From positions 276,549,158 through 276,613,157 of the forward strand of contig OX246754.1 in the NCBI GenBank assembly GCA_945910035.1: DNA of 64,000 nt, read 5' to 3'. Positions 55,881-64,000 of this stretch are shown here, piece by piece; the first letter of the stretch is position 1; the number at the start of each line of letters is the position of its first letter. A model generated the notes under the pieces. It worked only from the letters and a program-made list of their open reading frames with translations, had not been told where the DNA came from and searched no databases. Source of the DNA: Brachypalpus laphriformis. Its lineage: Eukaryota > Arthropoda > Insecta > Diptera > Syrphidae. The translations under genes were made by a program, and so were the position numbers.

Positions 55881-55956
55881 GGTGCATCCAGACCGAACGA
55901 ACCATTTCAGAAACAAATAAATATTTCTGAAATGTTTCTTTTGATGTGGACGCACC
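55881..55956. repeat. 76-bp palindrome flanked by TTAA
   Basis: The arms GGTGCATCCAGACC and (inward from the right) GGTGCGTCCACATC continue into complementary CATTTCAGAAA / TTTCTGAAATG. TTAA lies at 55877-55880 and 55957-55960, as in piggyBac-type insertions. It has no coding capacity. Confidence 0.6.
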
Positions 55957-55961
55957 TTAAC

Positions 55962-56661
55962 AGTATGATGGATTATTTCTTTCAAGGTTGTAATCTAAGA
56001 ATCAAGTACTTATATAGTAAGCAGTATTTAACACACTTCTGCTATTTGCTGCGCTTATGTCTTTCGTAGACAATACCATCCTTGATGTAGATTAGGTAGA
56101 TGGGTGCCTTGTAATGTAAGTCACTGCTCATTTAGTACAACATGTGTCTATTGTGCACATTTTGTTTCTACCCTGTGAACCTGCAAAGAAAACTGCAAAA
56201 TTTAAACCCACCTATATAAGGATATGAACCTCAGAGGGCCTATCAGTTCGGAAAGGTAAACCGCTTGTTTAGAACCACCTAGATAGGAATATAAATCTCA
56301 GGAAGCCTTTCAGTTCAATATGTCGCAAGTCCTCCAGCTCAGCACAAGAATTAGGCTAACTTTAACTTCAGTTAAAAAAAATGTGGATACCAATTTAAGT
56401 TTCTTTCGGCAAGCTTCTCAGCACTTAACGAAATCACTTACATCATCATGCATCTCCCTGTTGTAATTTCTCGATAATGAAAAAAAAATATCGTACTAAA
56501 ATCAAAATTTACAATACCCCCCACTACCGTCATAAAAAATCTGAAAAAAATCAACATCAACCCCCTTAACCTACCGCAAAAAAACAAAAAAAAAAAAAAA
56601 CACCAAAACCCTTCAATTCTCCTATCAAAATCCAAAAACCAAAAAACACGAAAAAAAACAG
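55962..56661 (+). other. RUFY intron before the alternative last exon
   Basis: It is unusually C- and A-rich between 56480 and 56660 (many A and CC runs, little T), so the acceptor at 56660-56661 lacks a normal pyrimidine tract. Confidence 0.45.
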
Positions 56662-57129
56662 GAATGCGAAGAAGAGCTCACCCAAAAAGGCGAAATGGTA
56701 TCACGTCTCCAAACGAAAGCCTCACAAATCGGGCACATCCTTCAATCACTCGAAAAGAAATACGAAACCAAACTGGGGCCAAACGATGTTCTCAAAGACT
56801 TCTCCACAGCCAATTCAGCCGACAAATCCCCCGGAACCAGACGACAACAGAATCTGCAAAAGTTCGACGCGCTTAGCAAAAAACACAAAAACGACATTGG
56901 TCCACCATCGAAACGAATGCACCTAAAGGTGGATGCCATACCACCGTTTAATCCCAGCAAGATTCGTAAATCACCAGCCGAAGTTCAGCCCTCGACACCA
57001 CCATCTAGAGACCCAGATCCAGATGGCACTGCCCTACCATCCACCGTCGTGGAACAAAAATTCGAAATCCTTTCAAATCTCTCTTCGACGACTCAAGCGA
57101 AAATAGCCAACGAAAAGGCAGCTAACTGA
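56662..57129 (+). CDS. RUFY: RUFY candidate alternative last exon without FYVE
   Basis: It begins after ACAG with GAATGCGAAGA, encoding Glu-Cys-Glu, exactly as the internal exon at 57628 does, in the phase needed by the donor at 50740. It then encodes a coiled coil (KGEMVSRLQTKASQIGHILQ, SLEKKYETKLGP), a Lys/Pro/Ser-rich segment (PPSKRMHLKVDAIPPFNPSK), and a stop at 57127-57129. An AATAAA follows at 57169-57174. The product would be RUFY with RUN and coiled coil but no FYVE finger, so no PI3P anchor. Clean 155-codon frame and the duplicate exon start argue for a real exon; the acceptor context is weak. Confidence 0.65.
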   Translation, partial: ECEEELTQKGEMVSRLQTKASQIGHILQSLEKKYETKLGPNDVLKDFSTANSADKSPGTRRQQNLQKFDALSKKHKNDIGPPSKRMHLKVDAIPPFNPSKIRKSPAEVQPSTPPSRDPDPDGTALPSTVVEQKFEILSNLSSTTQAKIANEKAAN

Positions 57130-57168
57130 ACATTGGAAAAAAGGATGGCTACACAACAGATCAGTGTT

Positions 57169-57174
57169 AATAAA
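57169..57174 (+). terminator. RUFY: Poly(A) signal of the alternative RUFY end
   Basis: AATAAA 40 bases after the stop of the alternative last exon. Confidence 0.5.
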
Positions 57175-57627
57175 TTAATTAAAAATGCATTTAATTAACA
57201 ATAATTTTATGAAAAAAAAAAAAACAAACAAATTATATAAAAAGTTACTGAAAAAGCTTTACAAGAAAACAACACAACTTTTTAGCTGCTACTAACTATA
57301 TTCTTACAGCGCAAAAAAAAAAAAAAAAAAACTTAACTATCTATTACTAATACTGACTAACTGTAATTTGTACCTATCTGTTATGTCTTTTTTTTCTCGT
57401 TTTTCGTGATCATTTATTTCTTTTTTATTTTCAATCTCTTTTGCTGTATCTTTGGTTGCTTGCTTGTATGTACATGAAATTGAAAAAAATAAAATCGAAC
57501 TCAAAGTAAAATCTATATCAATGGCAATACATACTTTTAAGAACATGTACTATGTAACTAAGCATACACCATTCAATTTGCATCATAATCAAACAAAACA
57601 ATTATAATGAAGAATTTAAATTTTTAG
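57175..57627 (+). other. RUFY intron or 3' UTR of the alternative form
   Basis: AT-rich with poly(A) runs (57214-57224 and 57310-57330). No element recognised. Confidence 0.4.
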
Positions 57628-57725
57628 GAATGCGAAGCATCACTTAAGCACAAAACTGAGTTGTTAGCGAAAGTTGAATCGCAAAAGGAAGATATGGCAA
57701 ATACTATTTTCCAGTTAGAAAAGAA
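57628..57725 (+). CDS. RUFY: RUFY internal coiled-coil exon
   Basis: Acceptor TTTTTAG|GAATGC, donor GAA|GTAAGA, phase 0 in and 2 out. Encodes ECEASLKHKTELLAKVESQK then EDMANTIFQLEKK. Joins the exon at 50740 to the FYVE exon at 61218 in frame. Likely an alternative to the exon at 56662. Confidence 0.85.
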
Positions 57726-58297
57726 GTAAGAGTTGCTCTCTTGTTTTTCATTTTTTTTTTTTATTTATTTATTAATATTATTTTTTTTTTTAATTAATAA
57801 GATAAAAGTAATATGGGGTCTTATACTATTTATATTATATAATATATTATATATATATTTTTTGGTAGCCTTTAAATTAATTAGAATATAATATATAAAC
57901 AAGTTTTATTCTATTAAACAAGAAATAATAATTTTAAACGATATAATGAAAAATACAAAAGATACAAAAAGAAAACAATAAAATATAAACTAAAAGTGTA
58001 GTTTTTGTTTGTCGTCTTAAATAAAAATTATTATAATAAAATTCTATTTTGAAAATGAATAAGTGTTTAGAATCAGATTATTACCTATATAGTCGATTTA
58101 GAGGTTAGGGTCTTTGGTAAGTATTCAGTTTACAGTCGAATTGTAGTATCCTCATTTCACTAGTAGATGGCGACACGTAAATACTGCACTATTCCTTTGG
58201 TACGTATTGTTGTGTAATGTATTCGAATTTACATACCATATATCCATTTACCTTGCTATTAAGTTTGGTAGATACCTGCACAGTAGATTGGGCGGTC
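57726..58297 (+). other. RUFY intron, AT-rich
   Basis: Long A/T runs and no coding signal or recognised repeat. Confidence 0.4.
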
Positions 58298-58850
58298 TTA
58301 GGTTAGGTAAGGTTAGGTTGAAGTGGCTGCCAGCTTAGTTAACGCCAACACACTTAGACCAACAATAGGTCCATTGTGATACCACGTGGATCAAAGGAGA
58401 ATGTTTTACTCTACCTACTCGCTACACCATTTTGAGCTTCTGATGAGGCGTAAGAGACTTTTAATATCTATGTTTATCAGATCGTCTATATCGTTGTAAT
58501 AGAAGGCTCCTAAATAAAGCTTCCTTCTGCAGTAGAGATCTGGGTGGAAACAAAGAAGGTGTGGAATAGTTTCTTCCTCTTCATCATCCATGCAGCTTCT
58601 ACAACAGTCGTTCGCAAAAAGGCCCAACCTTGTAGCATGCTTGCCTATTAGACGGTGCCCAGTGATGACACCTATTGTAGTGCCGATATGCAATCGACAA
58701 TTTGATAAATCAAATTCTTTTAGATCCAGCCACATCTGTTTTGTCGCTAGACATGTTGGTTCACTTGTCCACCTAAGATTTGAACTCTTGATAGCACTCA
58801 GCTTAAATTTGAGTTTGTAAGTAGCGATTGGTATACTGCCGTCCTAAGAA
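58298..58850 (-). mobile_element. LOA-like 3' fragment with (CCTAA)n-type tail
   Basis: The minus strand encodes TTIGVITGHRLIGKHATRLG, CCRSCMDDEEEETIPHLLCF and the C-terminus to a stop at 58415. The 3' end reads CAACCTAACCTTACCTAACC near 58298-58320. Related to 12246-14194 but diverged. Confidence 0.8.
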
Positions 58851-59424
58851 AAACGGAGGCAAACGCCGAAATTCAACTCAAAATTGAGTTAGCGGCATAT
58901 TTGGAGCCGTTAAACAGTGCCCTATTTTTGTGTGAAACTTAAAAGGCATATTTCCAACAGCAACTGGCTCAAAATCACGAATGCAAATGAGCACATCTAC
59001 CATGCGCAAAAACTAAAAACAGTAAAAAGCATTAAAATGCATTTATCTCAAAACTACTAAAATGGAGATGCGCCCTTTCTTCTTCAGTATACCTAACGTG
59101 TCTTGGTCCGGCAGGTTGGGCAGCCTTACTCAGATCACTTTAGATCCATTGCGTTCCTCCTTGTAGCACGCCAGGTATGGAAAGGAAGAAAAGGTTGCGG
59201 ATTCAGTTAGTCCTTGACATTGATGATCGCCTCCCTGAAAGACTTCGAGCTAAGAGTGTGTTTTTGAATTTATGGTTGCTAGCTGGTTAGCAATTCACGT
59301 AGATCATTATTTTTCTTATAAACCTTTGGGAAAGGGGAACCTATAACTCTGACCGAAATGCCTGCAGATGTACGAGTATGTTAGTTCTGCATTTAAATTA
59401 TTGCAGATTAAAACTTTCTAGAAA
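58851..59424 (+). other. RUFY intron, no element recognised
   Basis: No gene or repeat recognised. Confidence 0.35.
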
Positions 59425-59526
59425 GCGAACCCCACAGGCGGATCAGTAGAAATGCAGTGAAGTGGGAGGGTTGTGATCCCTTGTTTTCGGATCATAGCCT
59501 CGCTGATAAAAGGAAGAAGAAGAAAG
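59425..59526 (+). mobile_element. Short ~100-bp retroposon, copy 4
   Basis: Begins GCGAACCCCACAGGCGG, ends in AAGAAGAAG. The duplication CTTTCTAGAAA lies at 59414-59424 and 59527-59537. Confidence 0.85.
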
Positions 59527-59817
59527 CTTTCTAGAAATATTTGACCTAGGAATGGGTTTCAAACAAAAATAATTTTGATAGAATGGTGTTCTTGTGGTTG
59601 GCAGGTGAACATGAAAGTTGTGTGATCTAGTAGCCTGCCTGGTAGAACGACGAAAACTTCCTTGGGATCATTCTGGTGAGGGCAGTCTTTCAGATTCTTC
59701 TAAAGCTTCGATATTCCCATAGAAAGTTGGTTCTACCCTGCCACATCTTCGACGCCACAACCTTTCTGCATCGTCTGTTTTTAGATTCCTTTTTGCAGAT
59801 ATTAAATATATACAAAC

Positions 59818-59975
59818 TATGGGTACCGTAACTCAGTGGTCAGTGTAAGGTGTGAGTCCCAGGAATATCAATAAGTCTTTTCAAAGTTCCACCTTCTGGG
59901 AACAATTAACAAACATCAGAGAGTATAGGTGTTATAAGAAAGCATCTTAATATTCCATAAAACTGTAGATCTTGG
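59818..59975 (+). mobile_element. Diverged tRNA-derived SINE copy
   Basis: The sequence keeps the family order: a TACCGTAACTCAGTGG head, GAGTCCCAGGAA, TTCCACCTTCTGG, AACATCAGAGAGTAT and AAACTGTAGATC. Much older than the other copies. Confidence 0.55.
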
Positions 59976-60199
59976 GCTTGAAGCTGACCTTAGACCCAAC
60001 ATGGGCATGTTTTAAATTCGTTCAATTCTATTATAATATTTAGAATGCAGTATGTCGGCTTAATTAACCTTATTTTTGGAAATAACATCGAGTCTACTTT
60101 ATTACGAATACTTCTTGGTATTTGCGTTATTACACGACACTATTCGGAACTTTGTCGAAAGACTAATTCGTGTGCTTAGTGCAGAACTGAGCAGTTCTA

Positions 60200-60470
60200 T
60201 AACAGAGGATAGCCACTGTGGTTAGCATTTTAGGCTTCCGCGCGTGAGGTTTAATGTTCGAATCCCCCCATAAAAAAAAAAATAGTTTTTTTTTCATAGT
60301 CCCACCTCGCGATTGTCAGACAAATATCCGAGAGTATTTTTATCACGAAAAAATTGTGCAAAAACCAAATTGCCCTTCGGATACCGCACAAAACTGTAGG
60401 TCCCTTCCATTCGTGCGAAAAATATAATGCACACAGTACGAGTGATGTTGCGTCAAATTTATATAACTTG
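60200..60470 (+). mobile_element. Diverged tRNA-derived SINE copy
   Basis: Carries TGTGGTTAGCATTTTAG, a B box (GTTCGAATCC), GACAAATATCCGAGAGTATT, AAACTGTAGGTCCCTTCCAT and GTTGCGTCAAATTTAT. Poly(A) and poly(T) runs are inserted in the middle. Confidence 0.7.
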
Positions 60471-60479
60471 TATATTATA

Positions 60480-61217
60480 TATGAGTATATTGGTACTCTT
60501 ATGCCCTATACCTGAACTTCGGTAAGAGTGGTCTGAAAAGGAAGGGGGAAAAAAGCATTGCTCTCAGAATATGAAAATGTTTCGGTATTAATCTAGCAGA
60601 TGTCTGTAACATTTCACAAGCAAAAACAAAGTAGTAGCGGCTTTGACAAAACATAAGAACGCTATTTAGATTTGAAATGGTGTTAGCAACATTTAAACGC
60701 GTCCACTATACATAGCTACAAGTCCTCCACGGAAGACTTTCAGGAACAACTGTTGAGTCCAGTAATACGTTTTGCCGTCTGGTTATGCCATAGCGAAAGT
60801 TCATCAGATGTATGCTTCTTTTCATGTAAATGTCTCCAGATTTGTTTGGAACTTGGAACTTACAGACAAGAAGTGTGTACAGGTACCTACACGCCAAGCC
60901 TTCCTGCATCTGAATGAACCACAATCTTCGTATGTCTCTGCTGATATCTTTATGCCTCTTTGTATCTTTTCAAACATCTTATCAGATGCACTAAGAAATT
61001 TAAGAATTGCAATGAAAAAGAGTAGATTTCACAGCAGATGTTAAGTTAAAACTGTAGTAAAAGTTGAGAAAAAAAAAATTACGTATACGCCTATCATGGA
61101 AAATCGTTTATGTAAAATTTATTTTAAAGGCTACCAAAATTTATATTCCCCTTATTACTATTCTTTATACAATTTTTATTTCCTTATTCAATTTTATTTT
61201 CATTCCATCCACCATAG
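60480..61217 (+). other. RUFY intron before the last exon
   Basis: AT-rich; two short open frames (60706-60924 minus and 60772-61044 plus) have no recognised similarity. Confidence 0.4.
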
Positions 61218-61818
61218 ATGGTCCAATGACAAATCAAATTTGGGCGAAGCTCTCCGTGACACTTCGAAGACTCTCTCCAGTCAAGTGACAGCATCCGAGG
61301 AGAGAGCAGCACGTGCTGTAGCAGAAGCTCACATCGAAAGGGAATGGCGGGTGTCGCTGCAAGAAAAGGAAGTAAAGCTAAAGGAACAAATCGTAAGTTT
61401 ACAAAGCTACATCAAGGACCTGAATGAGGAAGCCAAACGAAATGATACTGTTAAAGTGGAATTAGAAAAAGTTCGCCGCCAATGGACAGAAGCACAGACT
61501 ACACTAGAAGAGCTTGGCATACAGTTAAGTGTAAATAAGCTTAAAGTATCTGAGCTTCAAGAAAAAGCTAATAAAGCTGATAAGCCTCAAACCACTGAGG
61601 TTAATATCTGGACACCAGATAATACGGCGAGTAATTGCACTGCATGCAAGAAGGACTTTAATTTGACTCGCCGAAAGCATCACTGCAGGCAGTGCGGAGA
61701 GATTTTCTGCAAAAGTTGTTCAGAGCAAACGTATCCGCTGCCGAATGAAAGCGGACAGCTGGGAAAACCGGTTAGAGTTTGTGATGACTGCTATACAAGT
61801 TTAACAAAAAGGAAATAA
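61218..61818 (+). CDS. RUFY: RUFY last exon: coiled coil and FYVE finger
   Basis: Acceptor CCATAG|ATGG, completing a Lys codon with the two bases from 57725. It encodes a coiled coil (EALRDTSKTLSSQVTASEER through VSELQEKANKADKP) and then a complete FYVE zinc finger at residues about 707-770: WTPD, eight zinc-binding Cys/His positions (CTACKKDF, RRKHHCRQCGEIFCKSC, RVCDDCY). All three FYVE signatures, WxxD, RRKHHCR and RVC, are present, so PI3P binding on early endosomes is expected. Stop at 61816-61818. Confidence 0.95.
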
Positions 61819-61894
61819 TTCTATAGTATTAGTAACTAGCTGAAATGGTACTATCTTATCGTGAATGTTATTAAGTATATAAGTATTGTATATA

Positions 61895-61920
61895 AATAAA
61901 TGTATGTTTTGCAGAATAAA
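61895..61920 (+). terminator. RUFY: RUFY poly(A) signals
   Basis: AATAAA at 61895-61900 and again at 61915-61920, 77-97 bases after the stop. Confidence 0.65.
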
Positions 61921-62099
61921 AAATATAATTTTATTTACCTACTTTGAGATAAATAATAATAAAAGTTTATTTTCTAATTCAAAAATAATATTATTATGTG
62001 TTTTCTAAAATATGAAGCTGTTTTATTTCGATTCGACACAAAATGTACAGTGGAGTGGGTAAGTGTGATTAGGGGGTTGAGCTCCTCGACCTGAAAGTA

Positions 62100-62600
62100 A
62101 AAGGCCAACCATAAGGCAGAAGAACAGAGCTCGAGCACATCGAGCGCGCTCTGAACGTGCTCTGAACCAAGCGTGCTCAGAGCGTTCAGATTTGTTTATG
62201 AAACACAATTAAGCACTCTGAGTCATTTAATTAGTAATTAGAGCTTGAGCTGTCAAAATATGAATAGAATATCTATTTTGACAGTTATTTTTTATGTTAT
62301 ATTTACTTTCTGCACCAGAACAACAAATTTCGTCCGCCATTTCAATCGTTTTGCATTTTTTTTTTCGTCCTGTCAAACACGAAAAACGACTGTGCTCAGG
62401 ATTTTGCTCCGAACGCTCAGTCAATTAATCCAGAGCTCATAGAGTGCGCTCAGAGCATGCTCTGAACGAAAAAAGAAAAACGAATTCAGAGCTCTGATGT
62501 GTCTGAGCTAAAAAAGAAACACGAATTTTTTTTTGACAGTTCAGGCTCTGCTCTGAACTAAAAAAGAAAAACGCCTATAGTTGCATTAAGTTTACGATAG
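62100..62600. repeat. CAGAGC-rich inverted region, possible MITE
   Basis: GAGCTC and CTCTGAAC words recur in both orientations at both ends. GAACTAAAAAAGAAAAACG or close forms appear at about 62470, 62508, 62555 and again near 63041. A perfect 11-base hairpin CTGTCAAAATA/TATTTTGACAG lies at 62250-62284. Termini and target duplication are not clear. Confidence 0.45.
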
Positions 62601-63287
62601 CTAGTGTCATATTTGAACGAAAATTCAGCGCGTGTCCTTTCAAAATCGAGCAGTAACAACAATTGCATTAAGTAAACACGGCCGTATGTCAAATCGTCTT
62701 ATCTGCCTCATTTAAATTAGTTTTTCCGAATTTCATTTCACTTGTGCTGCGAAAATGTATAATGGATACCTCACACATAAAATAATTCTCCGTTTTCACA
62801 CAATATCCTCATCTGTCAGCGTTCCATAGGGAATGTGCGAATGAAACCGCTCTTTACGTGCGGAACCAAAAGTGGACGAAACTGAGCGATAAGTCAATAT
62901 GGGTGAAATATTATTAGCATCATTCTAATATTTTCATTGAAAATTGCTGCCACCATCAACCCCTTTTGACGTAAAACAACACGCACGCACCTTTTGACCG
63001 TACCCGCCAGCGACCACAGTCAACCCAACTGTTTTGCCTGGAACTAAAAAGAAAAACGGAAGAACCGGAGGAATGAGAATCAACTGTTTTGCTTGAGACC
63101 AACGAGAAGAAACGGGGAAGAACCGGATAGATAAAAAGAAATCGAGAGGAATGAAGCAGTTGAGTTCAGTTAAGGAGTTGAGTTGGTACGGTGCGCTTAA
63201 AATTGTGCAAAATAAAACATGAGAAAATAAATTAGCTTAAAATTCAAACAGTAAATTAGTTTAAAATTCTAACAATATATAATCTGG
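62601..63287. other. Stretch without a recognised feature
   Basis: No gene seen. It contains one further GAACTAAAAAGAAAAACG word near 63041. Confidence 0.35.
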
Positions 63288-63628
63288 GGTCGAATCGCCG
63301 TATTCGTGAACGGATGACTGGTCACATACCCCCTGAGCTCACAAATGCAGCATGATTGCAGTACTGCCGAATCGGAGAACTTTGAAGGGTAAATATCTTG
63401 AAATCTACCATGCATATCAATACAGTATGTATATTTTTGTAAAATGATTGCATTGCATTTGCCATAAATGCAAATACGAATCATTAAATACCAAATTTGT
63501 TCGATTTAGAACATTACCGATTCAGCAGTACTTCAGCGATCCTGCATTTATGAGCTCGGGGGTAATTTCTATTGTGTAGTTGGTAGATCTAGCAACAGTT
63601 ATCCATTCACGGATACGGCGATTCGACC
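63288..63628. repeat. Long inverted repeat (MITE-like)
   Basis: Bases 63288-63375 and 63517-63628 are inverted copies: GGTCGAATCGCCGTATTCGT on the left against GGTCGAATCGCCGTATCCGT read inward on the right. CAGTACTGCCGAATCGG on the left matches GTACTGCTGAATCGG on the right. The right arm is longer by an insertion. The spacer is about 140 bp. No target duplication was certain. Confidence 0.7.
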
Positions 63629-64000
63629 TTTGAGTATTCGCATAATAACGTACGGCAGCAAAGGAGATTAATTCAATTATGGCCTTAAGACCTTCGTAAC
63701 TGAAAAAACAATTTCCGAACACATTCAGCATTTCTGCTGATGCTCTTTAAGTGCCAGCGGCGTCGGCAGATCCCTACATTCGTTTGTAGAGAAAGCGGTA
63801 AATCACCCTAAAGGCTCAGCTATAATAGTCGAAAGCAATCGGAAGCTAATGTCAAAATTCTACGTTAAGTTGAATTGCCGATTTCAATTTCGATTTCTTT
63901 TCACAAAATTTGGCACCTTGTATTGCGAAGCTCAATGTCAAAGTTATTCGATTAATGCTTTGTTTGCGGACGCTGGGATAAGTTTGTTGAGGTTTTTTTT
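63629..64000. other. Window end, no recognised feature
   Basis: No gene or repeat recognised. Confidence 0.4.

Noticed and set aside
1..64000. CRISPR arrays, operons, rRNA or bacterial mobile elements
   Set aside because: No spaced direct repeats, Shine-Dalgarno-led gene runs or rRNA; every feature is typical of an animal nuclear genome.

Overview
The window looks like a chromosome segment of a brachyceran fly (Diptera). The reasons are jockey-, LOA/I-, RTE- and CR1-like non-LTR retrotransposons, irritans-type and other Tc1/mariner elements, short introns with GT-AG ends inside host genes, and a host gene matching the animal RUFY family. A tephritid-like, repeat-rich genome is my best guess, but the species cannot be fixed from sequence alone. 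No prokaryotic or viral genes were seen. Repeats make up most of the window.

Host genes. (1) A plus-strand RUFY gene (RUN domain, coiled coil, FYVE zinc finger) runs through most of the window. A coding first exon lies at 22902-23421. RUN and coiled-coil exons lie at 49412-50740, an internal coiled-coil exon at 57628-57725, and the last exon with the FYVE finger at 61218-61818. All junctions keep frame and give 775 residues. A second possible first exon (2562-2769) is phase-compatible with the same RUN acceptor. A second possible last exon (56662-57129, with stop and poly(A) signal) would give a FYVE-less form. (2) Nested on the minus strand in the large RUFY intron is a gene for a single-pass membrane protein: exon 1 at 48987-49265 (signal peptide), exon 2 at 40240-40397, exon 3 at 38826-40179. 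Exons 2 and 3 are tandemly duplicated downstream at 32816-32973 and 31083-32760. No second exon 1 was found, so the duplicate is either an alternative 3' cassette of the same gene or a copy lacking its first exon. The product carries a very basic Ser/Lys/Asp tail. I do not recognise the family.

Repeats by region. 1.3-2.2 kb: an inverted repeat and an RTE fragment. 3.4-11.7 kb: a deep transposon stack, with an RTE-like element split by a Harbinger-like DNA element and by a jockey-like element, which is split by an RNase-H-bearing non-LTR element, which is split by a second jockey copy. Target-site duplications can be read at each level. 12-15.3 kb: LOA-like elements and RT scraps. 15.8-25.2 kb: two tRNA-derived SINEs, Tc1/mariner relics and LOA-like relics. 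26-29.7 kb: LOA-like relics carrying two MITEs. 33.5-38.4 kb: RTE- and CR1-like elements, the second split by a SINE and by a LOA 3' fragment. 41-48 kb (inside intron 1 of the nested gene): one complete but dead mariner, more mariner and LOA relics, and a SINE. 51-60 kb (inside a RUFY intron): MITEs, SINEs, an RT relic, a mariner relic, a 76-bp TTAA hairpin and short retroposons. 62-63.6 kb: inverted-repeat MITE-like sequences.

Families of most interest are a ~100-bp retroposon seen four times with clear target duplications, always starting close to the stop codon of an RTE-like element; a tRNA-derived SINE with at least five good copies; MITEs with AAT target duplications; and LOA/CR1-like elements ending in (CCTAA)n, which matches the ancestral insect telomere repeat.
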